Source: Trichodelitschia bisporula
Lineage: Eukaryota; Ascomycota; Dothideomycetes; Phaeotrichales; Phaeotrichaceae
DNA: 64,000 nt
Assembly (NCBI GenBank): GCA_010356995.1
Contig: ML996692.1
Location: 1,215,344-1,279,343, forward strand
Reading direction: 5' to 3'
Under the pieces are notes generated by a model. That model saw nothing but the letters and a program-made list of their open reading frames with translations. It was not told where the DNA came from and did no database searches. Of the stretch, positions 23,293 to 34,875 are shown one piece after another; positions within the stretch are counted from its first letter, which is position 1; every line of letters starts with the position of its first letter. A program made the position numbers and the translations under genes.

Positions 23293-24111
23293 TTAGAGAA
23301 CCTCGTAACCGCCCAACCCCTCATACTCGTCCTCACTCGCATACCCCTCCTCATCACTGCTCTCATCCTCCCACTCATCCTCATACTCATCCCAACCCCC
23401 GCCATACCCCATCAACCCCCTCCTCCCCATCGGTGCCCGCATCGGTAACCGCCTAGCCCTCGCAGCCCCCAGCCCCCCCGGTCGCCGAAAACGCACTCCC
23501 GCACCGCCGAGCCCGAATCCGCCCCTCCTCCGGCCCGCAAGCAGCCCGGGCGCGCGAAGACCAAAATCCCTCTCCGGCATCATCATCGGACCCCGCGAAG
23601 GCGCGCCATACCCCCCGAAACCGTCGTACTCCTCCGGGAACCGCATGTCGCGCATCCGGTCCACCCGGTCCATTCGATCGGGGCCCAGGCCGAGCCTATC
23701 GAAGCGCCCCGCGAGGCCGCCGTACGGGTCGCGCGCGTATGGCGAGTCGAGCCGATCGAGTTGGTTGAATCTGCCGAGGGGCTGGTCGAAGCGGGAGTAT
23801 GGGTTCCCAGGGGAGTACGGGTTCCCAGGGTAGCCGGGGGGGCGGGAGGCGAGGAAAGATGACCGATGCGGATAAGCGACTGCGGGGCCGTGGCCTGGAT
23901 AACCCCGTGGTTCGGAGAGGCCGGGGGGATTTTGACGCTGGAAGCGTGACCACGTGCCGTCCATGCCTAGCTCCGGGCGTAGACTGAGCGGATTCGCGCC
24001 GGAGGGGAAGGAGGAATAGGGAGTGAGGGCGGAGGAGGAGGTGGAGTAAGGAGCGTAAGGAGAGCAGGGAGAGTAAGGGGAGGCATATTTGTTGCGATAC
24101 GACAAGTTCAT
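23293..24111 (-). CDS. Hypothetical Gly/Tyr/Pro/Arg-rich protein
   Basis: Uninterrupted 272-codon frame with an ATG start. The N-terminal third is rich in Tyr, Ser and Pro, the middle holds repeated YPGNPYSPGNPYSRFDQP-like and RMDRVDRMRDMRF-like short motifs, then an RG/GG-rich segment (RRRGGFGLGGAGVRFRRPGG) and an acidic end (EDEWEDESSDEEG). Such composition resembles disordered RNA-binding or phase-separating proteins. There is no folded domain, signal peptide or membrane span. The gene converges on the SANT gene, with 124 bp between stops. The absence of stops in GC-rich DNA is weak evidence; the ordered change in composition favours coding. Confidence 0.5.
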   Translation of the reverse strand: MNLSYRNKYASPYSPCSPYAPYSTSSSALTPYSSFPSGANPLSLRPELGMDGTWSRFQRQNPPGLSEPRGYPGHGPAVAYPHRSSFLASRPPGYPGNPYSPGNPYSRFDQPLGRFNQLDRLDSPYARDPYGGLAGRFDRLGLGPDRMDRVDRMRDMRFPEEYDGFGGYGAPSRGPMMMPERDFGLRAPGLLAGRRRGGFGLGGAGVRFRRPGGLGAARARRLPMRAPMGRRGLMGYGGGWDEYEDEWEDESSDEEGYASEDEYEGLGGYEVL

Positions 24112-25892
24112 TTTATGGCTCCGGTGTTTGAGGGGGAGTGGGGTGGGGGGGGGGGGTAGGCGCCTTTGTAGGTTTGGAGCAAACAGTGACGCAGATGGCG
24201 GATGATGGCCGCGGGGTGCAAACGGCGGATGGTGTCAGAGGATGGGTGCGGAGCGCGGCGACCTGTGTGATGCTTTTATATGCATGGTTGGGCGGGGACA
24301 AACGTGGGCCAGTGCCCCACGCTGCCGGCTGAGGGCATGGCTGCGTGCTGCTCACTGGGCATAGCGCGGCTGCCAGCTATTTGCGTGCGGCACTGCTAGC
24401 CTTGCGGGTGCTGGGGCCGTGGTACGAGCGGGTGTGAATGAGGTGCGGGACAGGTGTAGGTGTGTTGCTGAGCGGAGGGTATTCGAAGATGAGGGACGGG
24501 GAGCAAACTGGGTCCGAGGACTGGTGGGAGCAAACACGGATGTTGCCGTAAGCGTCGTATGCGGCGGTCCTGAGGCAGCAAACAGTGGCGGCTGAGAATG
24601 GGATGTATAAACAAGGTTGTGTAACTGGTGGTTGGCGGCTCTGGGCATGGGGTTGAAGATGGAGATCGAGTCTGAAGCGATATATGTACGGCGGCAAGGG
24701 CCTAAAATAAGGCGTCAACGGAATAGAGCAAACATGGCGGTATTAGAGACTAGATGAAGAATGTTAGCACTTGTTGATGAGACTCGGATGGATGTGTCTA
24801 TGGTGCCTTATCTGTCGTTTGGCTTCATTCACTGTGGACGAGAAGTTGGGTGGATCATGTAGTCACACAAACAAGAAAGCACTACTGTAGAACACAACTT
24901 GATGGCGTCCGAGGCTCCAAGGAGAGTATAACAGTCGTTGATGAGCCTCGAAGAACGCGGTAAGCATGTTTATGTTGTCTTGTGTATCTGTCGTTTGGCT
25001 TCATTCACTACAGACGACAAGTTGGGTGGAGTCATATAGCCACACTCAAACAAGAAAGCACCGCCGTAGAGCACGACCTGATGGCGTCCGAGGCACCAAG
25101 GAGAATACTAACAGATGTTGTTGAGACTCGATGGACGCGGTAAATGTTTAGGGAGCCTCATCTGTCCATTGGCTTCATTCACTGTGAACGAAAAGATTAG
25201 ATTGGAATAATCATGTACACCCGTAGTCACAATCAAACAAGGAAGCATTGTTCTAGAAGACATAACATATGATTATTGGTGGTAAAGACTGGCGGAGCAA
25301 AGGAATCGGAGGATAGGAAGAGCGGTTTATAGGCACGAAAGAAGTGGAGATGGCGATGGAGATGTCCTGGTTTTTTTCTCGCGGAGGTTGGGAAGAAGAG
25401 GCACGTGACCTTAACCCACCGGTAGCGAATAATGAGGCGGATACTACGGTAGGGAGGGGGGTGAACTTGTCCGACACCCTCCCACCCATCACCGAGCCTT
25501 CCCACACACACACAGACCCAGACATTCAGCATACCGAGCCTGCAAAGACCACGCCGCTAAGCTTCCTTCACTCCACTCCACTGCTGTGACAAGCAAAATC
25601 ACACCCGCACAACTTTACCACTCTGCTGTACCAGCTTCACAACTCTTCTTTGAGCACCTCACGTCGTTGTCCATCGCTCAACAGTCGTGATAAAAGTACG
25701 TGCACAACTTCTGCATTCCGCATTCCGTCAACCTCTCCTCCTCCACCACCACCACCACCAACATCCTCCTGTATCGCTATTCTATCCACTTTACTAACAT
25801 CACACTCCGTGCTAGGCTCCATCACGCGTCCATTTATCCACTACTTCTCCCATTTGCAATCCTCCACTGCTCTGCAATATCAACCCTTTGCA
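24112..25892. other. 1.8-kb divergent intergenic region with tandem repeats
   Basis: No supportable gene. It contains three diverged tandem copies of a 175-bp unit (separate entry) and, near the right end, a CT-rich leader of the GYF gene (25540-25890). Open frames at 24350-24720 on the minus strand are Pro/Ser/Thr-rich without any protein feature. Confidence 0.45.
24772..25267. repeat. Three diverged tandem copies of a 175-bp repeat
   Basis: The motif TGGCTTCATTCACT recurs with starts of its flanking TCTGTCNTTT block at 24811, 24987 and 25161, giving periods of 176 and 174 bp. Other shared blocks are TTGATGAGACTCG, GAACGCGGTAA, CAAACAAGAAAGCA and TTGATGGCGTCCGAGG. The copies differ by many substitutions and small indels. 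No coding frame is shared. The unit begins near 24772, and the third copy ends near 25267. Confidence 0.85.
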
Positions 25893-25990
25893 ATGGCTCC
25901 ATCAACTTTTGCCTCAGCTGCTGCAGGAACCACTTCCAACTCTGGTCGCGGAGAGGGCGCCGACGGATGGTGAGTAGCTCCGTACACCAC

Positions 25991-26084
<94 letters not shown>

Positions 26085-26384
26085 ACCTATCTACGTCAAA
26101 TTTTTCTGTCTTCCACGGGGCGTCGAGCGACTCTTCGTATACGTTCGAAAAGACCGATCCCCGTCTCTGTCCGGCCACTCCTGCTCATCTCTCGATCCCA
26201 GCATCATCCCGCCACCGGCTCATTGATGCAACTTTGCGCTCCCGGTGTGCTAACGTCTGATAGGGCCCGACGTCCAAACGGCGCAACGCAGACCTTCAGA
26301 CGCCCGTCTCTCGCCACCGGTACCTCCTCGACCAACCTGAACCAACGCGAGCCGAGTGGCACCCCACAGCAACATCAAGGACAG

Positions 26385-26416
<32 letters not shown>

Positions 26417-29400
26417 ACGCACCTCCAACGACCCCATGCCCGGCGTGTACATTCCACCTCACGTCAGTGCAGCGCGGAACGGTGTCGCCAGCGAGACGCG
26501 ATACTCCAAGAACGAGCTGCTCGACGTGTTCAAACATCTGTATGACTCTGATGCCCTGGTCGACGGTTTGCAGGACTTGCAAATTTCCGGCTCGGAGCCT
26601 AATCTGTCCAATGGCGTGGCGGCTGCTTCATGGGGTCGGCGGGACGAGCATAAAGACCAACATCCGGTCGATGTCTGCTGGGACCGCGAGGGCAGCATGT
26701 TGCCGATGGGGTTGACAACTTTGACGGAGGACGAGAAGGACATGTTCGCTCGCTCCGTCAACTCACCGCTAAAGCCCCCAAACCAAGGTACGAGCAAGGA
26801 TGGTACGCCAAAGGATGCCCTTTCGCATCGCAAATCTTCCGTGTCACAAATTCAAAGCAGCCCGAACGCCTTTGGCCTGTCCTCGCCCACCACCACGCGG
26901 CCCTCTAACCGCCGCCGTGACACTGGGGATGCATATCCTTTTCCGTCAACTGCATCCGCGTCGCCAGCCTCGTCTCGTTTTGTTAGAGATGACCTCTCTA
27001 ACTCCAACGCTGCCGTCCCGCCCCCCGCCCTCCTGCGTCGTCGCACCGACCTAAAGGAAAACCTCAATGTAGAACAGGAGGACCGGGAAAAGGACAAGGC
27101 GAGCGCGCCTGATCCCGTCCCGTTTGGTGGCCTCCGGCGGAGTGCGACTGGCGGTGTTGGCGGCCAAGCGTCACCCTGGGCGGCAGCGCCTATGGGTGCG
27201 TTTGGTAGCTTCGCCCTACCGGCTACTCAGGGCCCCCTCCCTTCACCCTCCATCGAAAAGCGTGCTGGATTTGGGAGCCTGCGCGGCGAGAGCCGCTTCA
27301 AAGGCTTGATGTCGAGAGACACAGGCGATGACGGTAAGAATGTTCGGGCAAAGGAATCTCTTAGCAATATTGGCAAAGACGGCGACGGTGGCTCCTGGGG
27401 TGATTACCGGTCGAACCGTCCAGTAAGCAAGGACAGTGACCCGTTCCCTGACGAAGAGATTCGCAGTGGCAGTGCGGCTCTCGGTGGCGGCCTGGATACG
27501 AGTCCTCCAACTCGCAACTCTGGGCACGAGATTCATGACGATGCCGGCTTTTCCGCATTCGGCATGACAGCTGACACAATTGGCTTTAGAGACATGATCC
27601 ATGGTCGCGACGACTTCACGCACCACACGCCTCTTCGTACGAGGGATGGGAATGAACCGATGAGCCCTACCGACACTAACCCGTACCGGAGCCCTGAGAA
27701 CGAAAAGCACGATGGTGCTGAACACGAGTCCGAAGAATCCGATATGCACCGTCTTCCTGGGTTAGGGGGGTTCTCTAACGAGCAAGGGCTGCAGGGTCTC
27801 GGCGGATTCGGTGGTGGTATGGGTCGTCCGCCGCCGTACGACATACCTGCTAGCGACCGCAGCCAAACCTCCAGCACTGGACCTGGTCGTGGAGGATTTC
27901 CGAGCCTTAGTGGCCTCGGTGGTCTCCCGGGTCTAGGAAACGCGACTTGGTCTTCCGCCCAGCCCTCGGTTGGGACTCCCACTAGGGAGCGCGCCCCATA
28001 TGGTGGTGTGTTTGGCGAGGGGATCTTTAGTTCTGCCGAAATGCAGTCTCCTTCTCTTGCTGGTCTCGGTGGTAGCAACATCTTTGGTCCTGGAACGGGT
28101 CCTGGTTTCGGAGGCGGTGGTAGGAGCAAGATGGGTTCGCTATTCCCCGCAGCCATGCAGGAACAGATGCGCGCTAGTGAACAAGCCAAATATGGATCCG
28201 AGGAGCAGGCGTTTGATCCGTTTGAGCGCCAAGCCTTCGGCGGCTTTAGGACCACGGTCGGAGGGTTCCCGAACCATCCCTTGGGAACTGCCGGTCCAGC
28301 TCGCGAAACAGACAGCCCATTCCGCACCGGACGGGGCATATTTGACGAAATGATGAACGCGTCGCGGGCTGAAGCCACGGACTCGGGCGGCAACTACGTT
28401 CCCTCCGGCGCCTCTTCGGTCACTGGTCAAACTGCTGTTCCACAAAACGTCCAGGCTGGCCAGCGCCAGTCTTCCAACGTCGCGAGTCCCGTGTCTAATC
28501 AGCCCCCCGCAGCTCAAGTTCGGACTATGGTGATGCCGGACCGCATGCGGTGGATCTACAAAGATCCTCAGGGCAAGACTCAGGGGCCATGGTCTGGCCT
28601 AGAAATGCATGACTGGTACAAGGCAGGCTTCTTCACACCCGAGCTCCTCATCAAGAAGGTCGAAGATCCGGAGTATGAGCCCCTCGCGCAGCTCATCCGT
28701 CGCATCGGTAACTCCCGCGAGCCCTTCCTGGTTCCTCAGATGGGCGTCCCGCATGAAGCCCCAGCGGGCCAGCCGCGCGGCACCTGGGGTGCTACGCAGG
28801 TGGTGAACCAACCCCCATTTGCCAATAGCTTCCCGAGCTTCGGTACCACCCTCACGGCCGAGCAGCAGAACGCGCTGGAGCGTCGCAAGCAGGAGGAGCA
28901 ATATCTCATGGCTCGTCAGAAGGAGCACCTCGCCCAACAGCAGCTCCTGATGAAGATGCAGGGCGGTCCTCAACAGTTGCACCATCACTCGAGCGCGCAC
29001 AGCCTGCACAGTCAACCTAGCTTCAGCAGCATCACTTCGCCTGGGGGATACCAGCCTTCGCCCACGCAGCCACCGATTGCTGGTGGCGTTCAACCTCAAC
29101 CGGGCTTTTTCGAGGGCGGTTTTCGCCAGGGACCCTTGGGAGGTTTGGGCCCCATTGGTCCAAATGCTGAAATGTTCGCGAGCCTCCGCCAGGACGAGCT
29201 TCCCGGTATGATGGACCGCTTCAACATCAGCCGCGGCCCGCAGATGCCGCATGGCGGTGCCCCTTATACCGAAGCTCAAGGGATCGATCAGAGCATCCAT
29301 CAAGCGCAGGTTAACAGCATGCTCAATGATCGCGCTCGCCTCCAACGTGAACAAGCCGAGCAAGACGCGCTGCAGCAACGCCTGCAAGAGGATCCTAATG

Positions 29401-30874
29401 TGCAACTCACTGCCGAGCGCCTAATGCAGTTTCAAGAACTGAGGGCTCATGAGCAGCAGCAAGAATTCCAGTATGAGCAGCAGGGACAACTCGAGAAAGA
29501 GGCTGCCGCTCAGCAGGACGACACTGCTCCCACCCTCCAGGAGAACGAGGCACCGGCTGGTGTCAAGCTCGAGGAGACGCTGACGCAACAAGTCAAGGCT
29601 GCACAATCCGCAAAGCAGTCATCAACTCAGGTTTGGACCAAGCTAGATATCAATGTGCAACCCATCCAAGCACCCCCAACGTCTAGCTCCCCGATGCCTG
29701 CGCCGGTGGCTCAGCGCAAGCAAAATGTCGCAGACACCCTTGTTGCTGATTCCCGCTCGCGCTCGCAGACTCCGTCCGTCGACACGCCTAGCACTTCCAT
29801 CGCTCCCTGGGCCAAGGAGATCGCCGAAGTCCCGAAGGGACCGTCATTGAAGGAAATCCAGGAAGCAGAGGCGAAGAAGGCCGCGCGCCAGGAGGAACTT
29901 GCCGCCGCGGCGCGTCGTGCGGCTCTGGAAAAGGAACTACTTGCTCAGGCTGCTGCTGCAGTTCCTACCCCGGGTCTCCCGTCAACGTCCACTTGGGCCA
30001 GCTCCCAGGCTGCGGCTAGCCCGGCCCCCGGTGCCTCGGTCTGGAACAGCAAACCGACTCCTAAGGCTGCGACGCACAAGACTCTTCAGCAGATCCAGAA
30101 GGAGGAGGAGGCCAAGAAGCAGCGCCTTGCTGCCGCTGCTGCTGCTGCCGCGGCTACTTCTGCGGCTACTGCCCCTGCCGTAGCCGTTCCTGCGCTGTCG
30201 TCCGGCAAGCGCTACGCTGATCTCGCCAGCAAAACCACGGCTGTTCCTGCTGCCGTTCCTGCTGCCGCTGGCAGCTGGACCACCGTTGGCAGTGGTGGCA
30301 AGGTAAAGACGCCAGGGTTAGCCGCGCCGGCTGGCCCCGCCCGTGCCGTTAGCGGTGGTGTGCCTCTTATGACAGCTGTGGCGAAGCCGAAACCCGTGTC
30401 GCGAAGCACGACGATGGGCACGGCTCAGATTGCGGCGCGGGTGGATGCGCAAGAAGAGTTCAAAAAGTGGGCTACCACCGAACTGCGCTCGCAGCTGAAT
30501 AAAGGCATTGAAGGTAATTTCAACCGTCAGAATTAGTCGCGCGTTTGTTAATTCTTGCTGCAGTTGATTCGTTTGTTGAGGTTCTGTTGTCGATTGGGTC
30601 GGACTATGAGGTCATTATGGAGGCTGTCCATGCGTCGTCGAAGACCATTGATAGTCGCCATTTTGCGACTGAGTTCATGCGCCGCCGCAAGCTTGCGGAT
30701 AAGGGGATTGCGGATTCGTCGACGAGTGCGGCGCCGGCGCCGGCGAATGCTAATACTGGGGGTTGGAGCGAGGTTGCGAAGAAGGGACCCACCAGCACTG
30801 TCAAGGCGGCGGCGGATGAGTCGACGAATAATTTTAAGGTGGTGCAGCCGAAGAAGAAGGGGGGGAAGCGCTAG
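25893..30874 (+). CDS. GYF-domain protein (Smy2/Syh1-like)
   Basis: Exons 25893-25969, 26264-30513 and 30564-30874 join in frame to 1545 residues. The GYF domain starts at about residue 787 (MRWIYKDPQGKTQGPWSGLE, then MHDWYKAGFF and LIKKVED). GYF domains bind proline-rich peptides; Smy2-type proteins act in translational control and ER-to-Golgi related processes. N-terminal to it lies a long Gly/Ser/Pro-rich region with a Gln run (CAG repeats near 26380-26415); C-terminal to it is a Gln/Glu/Ala-rich coiled-coil stretch and a conserved-looking end, VDSFVEVLLSIGSDYEVIME...FATEFMRRRKLAD. The first intron (294 nt) carries a 90-nt cytosine tract. The last intron removes a stop at 30534-30536, needed to reach the conserved C-terminus. 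Confidence 0.92.
25992..26081 (+). repeat. Uninterrupted 90-nt poly-C tract
   Basis: Ninety consecutive cytosines inside intron 1 of the GYF gene, 22 nt after the donor site. The opposite strand is poly-G and could form G-quadruplexes; the C strand could form i-motif structure. Length is as given in this sequence and may be affected by assembly. Confidence 0.95.
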
Positions 30875-31260
30875 TCTTGAGGCTTGGAGCGGTGATCTAG
30901 TGTGCGGTGTGGAGTACGTCTATCGTTGATCTCATTGATACGGGCTCTGGCCAAGGTGTGCGCGATGTGGAGAAGGTCACTCATGTGGTGGCTTGTCGGC
31001 CAGCCCTTGCGCCTCTGTGCAATGGTATTCTTGACGGGTGATGGCGGTACGATCATTAATAGGAATGCGAGACGAGTTAAGGATGCGCAATTGTCCGTGT
31101 TGATGTCAGTGCCAATGGAAGTGCAATACCATACTCCTTACATCCTACAGAACCGAGGTGCAGTATCAAAAGACTACGAATCGACAAGCACAAAAAAAAG
31201 AACGCCTGGTATCCACTCACTCCTCCCAACGCCACATTATCATCCCATCCCATCCCCCCC
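30875..31260. other. Convergent 3' region of GYF and spc24 genes
   Basis: The 386 bp hold the 3' UTRs of both genes. No other feature seen. Confidence 0.4.
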
Positions 31261-31977
31261 TCAAGCCATAGTATTCCAAAAATAATTCGCATAAAAGTAC
31301 CGCGAAAACTTCTGATCAATGTTGACAACATGCACATCCCCCTTCGTCGGATTACGCACCACTGCCTTGCTATACAAGCCCGTCTCCCGATCCGGCTCCA
31401 CGTCGATATTCAGCATGCGGTAAACCTTCAGCTTGAGCCTGCGTCCGTTAGCCGCGTTTCCCCCTTCATTTCTGCAAAGTACTCACAGAATCTCATCCTC
31501 CATCCCCTCCCGCGCCTTATCCCCCCCCTCCACACCCTGCTCCTCAACTTCATCCACCGCCTCCCGCGCCCGCGCTATCTCGGCTTCTAATCGCTCCCCT
31601 TCGATCTCCATCTCGGAGGCCTCCTTCGCGACGCGGAATTTCTCAGTGTCGAGGCGGAGGATTTCGGCGGCGTGGCTGCCGGGGTTGTGCGCGGAGACAG
31701 TGAGCGCGTGGGTGCTTTGCAATGTGCTCAGTTGGCGGTTTAAGGACTTGAGGGCTTGGCGGTGGGAGGTTAGGCGGTGGGAGCGGGTTGTGTGCAGCGT
31801 GGAGAGGGAGTCGCTGATGCGCGTGAGGGAGGATTTGTCCGGTGTTATGGTGAAGTTTTGGATGCAGTTGCGGATTAGCTGTGGTTGTTAGTTTGGGTTG
31901 TTTGGTTTGGTTCTTTTGAGGGGGGGGGGGGGGGGGGGGGGGAAACGTACCACGGAGGGATCTTCGTCGAGGAGCAT
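31261..31977 (-). CDS. spc24: Kinetochore protein Spc24
   Basis: Exons 31977-31951 (27 nt), 31878-31487 and 31438-31261 join in frame to 198 residues. The start MLLDEDPSVLIRNCI and the end KGDVHVVNIDQKFSRYFYAN are typical of filamentous-fungal Spc24. The middle (about residues 35-130) is a coiled coil, and the C-terminus is the small globular RWD-like fold. Spc24 is part of the Ndc80 complex and anchors it to the inner kinetochore through Mis12 and CENP-T. The first intron carries a 23-nt C tract in the sense strand (31920-31942 as G). The second has a GTGAGT donor and a GCTAACG branch site. Confidence 0.95.
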
Positions 31978-32308
31978 TTTTGCGGTTGTGGAAGTTGGGT
32001 TTGAGGTTTGGAGTTCGGGGTTTAGGTGTTAATGGTTCTGAAAGTCGTGGCGCTTGCGATGCTGTTGTTGACGCCGATGTAAACATGCGCGGTTGTTAGT
32101 CCACCCCGGTCCTGGTCCACGGGCCAACGCGCCACTCCCCCCCCCGGCAGCGGCGCCACACACCTGCGTCACCAGCCCGCGCCACGCGGACGACGGTGTG
32201 GCGCCAAATCCTGCTGCTTGACTTCATCTCACCACCTCCGCTCCGTTTACCGCACCTATCGTCTTCTCGCCGCAAAGTTGCAAATACAGAAGAGTTCTAG
32301 TTGTTGCC
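31978..32308. other. Divergent promoter region of spc24 and fis1
   Basis: The 331 bp between two diverging start codons. Nothing else seen. Confidence 0.4.
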
Positions 32309-33067
<759 letters not shown>

Positions 33068-34454
33068 TGGGGGGTTTGAGAGGGGGGGATGGGTGGGGTG
33101 ATGATGGGATGTGTATGATGAATGGGTGGGGTGGGTGAGCTTATTGCTAGGGTATTGATGTTTCTTTTGCACTGGCTTTGCTATGTTGGGCACTGAGGCG
33201 CTTGTTGATGAAGTTTCGGCTTTAAGATACATGGGAAACACCGCAGTGATCAGACACGCCCAACACGCGAACTCCGTCGGCCACGCCAGCACTTTAACCA
33301 GACTCAGCACCAGCATCAACATGAGCAACCCCCGTACCATCACCCCGGCACCTCAGCGTACTTCCGCATCAACCACGTATGCACGTCCGACGTATCCTCC
33401 AAACCACCCGCGCGGAACTGTACCGTGGTACCATCCCTGTGGAGCACCCACGTACTGTATGCATGACCAGACTGGCGATACTCGCAAACGACAAGCCGTA
33501 CAAGATAGCGAACATGGTGCTCATAACAGGCTTCCGGAGAAGCGCTCCAAGACTATGGCGTACAGGAGACCGTTCTCTCAAATTATCTAGTAGCGAGAGT
33601 GCGTTGCATGGCCCTAGTTTGTGGGTAAGTATTCGGCATAGATACCAATCTTCACGAAGTCTTTGATGGAGATGGCTAGCTCTGCCGAATGCTGGCCCAT
33701 CAACTAGGACCACACAACTGACTGGCGATTCCAGCGAATTTGGGAAACCGGTCTCCTGCATGTGGTGCTCATAACCGGGTTCCGCAAGAGCGCTTCACGA
33801 CTATGGCGTACCGGATACCTTTCTCACGGGTTCTCTGTATCCGAGGGTCCATTGAGTTATCCAGGGTGTGCCTGAACTCCGCGGCGGAGATAACCATCCT
33901 CGTACTAGTACGGTGAAATCGATACCAGCGGACACTCGAAAGCCGTCCGACCGTAAGGCTTTTATCCTCCGCGCAGAAGCTCCGTTTCAGATAAAAGTGT
34001 CCGTGAGGTAGCGTTGGAGCCGGCCTAGGCCGGTTCTCCGCACCTACAGAGCCGATAAGCACCGTTCAAAGGTTCGTTACCGGAACCGAGAGCGGACGCT
34101 AAGGAACTAAGCATCATATATCTCGCACCAGCCTTGCGCATACACCGACGACCGCGATTACGCCCATCACGATATCTTCGATTGCTTGCGAGAGATCCGA
34201 AGTCCGAATTTCCAGAACGAAGACCAGGAAGGCTCGATTCGACTAACTGAAAGCAAAATGATGCCGACCCCAAACCACGCTGTGCACATCAAGCTAGAAC
34301 GACACCTCCATACCCAACCCCAAACAGCGCCGTGGTATCATGCATCCCAAACCCCGTTCCCTAAAAGCTCTAATTTTCCATGCCTTATGTGCTGAAGCCA
34401 TCATTATCCGCGGAAAGAAACAATCTGTATCCAAACACTCGCTTCGCCGCGAGC
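33068..34454. other. 1.4-kb intergenic region with a diverged 100-bp duplication
   Basis: No supportable gene. Segments at about 33469-33575 and 33713-33825 share ACTGGCGAT, GGTGCTCATAAC, AAGCGCT/GAGCGCTT and GACTATGGCGTAC in the same order. The minus-strand end of the region approaches the GPI-like exon at 34455. Several short open frames lack protein features. Confidence 0.4.
33469..33825. repeat. Diverged direct duplication of about 100 bp
   Basis: Copy 1 (33469-33575) and copy 2 (33713-33825) share several blocks in order, the longest being GACTATGGCGTAC. The spacing is about 250 bp. No open frame is common to both. This could be a remnant of an old element or of a duplicated gene end. 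Confidence 0.55.
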
Positions 34455-34656
34455 TTAAAATGCAAACTGCGACCACACAGCCGCAGCCGCAGCCGCAGGC
34501 AGAGCAATCAACCAGACACTCTGAAGCGTGCTAGGTGCCGCCGCACTCTTCGCGGGTTTACCGCCATCAGGCTTACCGCCATTAGACGGAGTCCCGCCGG
34601 GCGTGGTACTGTTGCCCGAAGACGTAGTGCTATTTATATTAGCCAAGAGAGTCCGG
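34455..34656 (-). other. Candidate alternative 3' exon encoding a GPI-anchor signal
   Basis: On the minus strand an open frame of 67 codons ends at 34455. It encodes a Ser/Thr/Gly/Pro-rich spacer (NSTTSSGNSTTPGG), a Lys/Ala stretch, and a hydrophobic end (VWLIALPAAAAAAVWSQFAF), the shape of a GPI-attachment signal with small omega-site residues in SAAAPS before it. It has no ATG. A donor AA|GTAGGT overlapping the stop codon of the CDH-like gene and an acceptor ATCAAG at 34657 would join it in frame (223-nt intron, ATTAAC branch nearby). Confidence 0.45.
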
Positions 34657-34875
34657 CTTGATCACACTGTTAATGTAAAGGTCCGAAAATGGAATCTATA
34701 GATAAATATACAACATTGATGAAGGAGTGACGACCTGCGCCAACGCCCCTGAACTTTACTCCACTGCACCATTAGGCGCACTTCACACCTCTAGAGACAC
34801 CCCCTTACGTCAATATCGCGGTCCGGGTGGAAGGATGGCCAGGAGGGAAGGTAAAGGTTCAACGAAAAGCAAAAC

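Noticed and set aside
24352-24718. Overlapping minus-strand frames rich in Pro, Ser and Thr
   Set aside because: No conserved motif, start in poor context, and three overlapping frames look alike, which suggests base composition rather than coding.
26223-26263. ATG at 26223 as the start of the GYF protein
   Set aside because: The 77-nt upstream exon starting at 25893 gives a fungal-like N-terminus (MAPSTFASAAAGTT) and joins in frame at a good splice pair.
33769-34062. 97-codon minus-strand frame
   Set aside because: No recognisable feature; lies across one copy of the duplicated segment.
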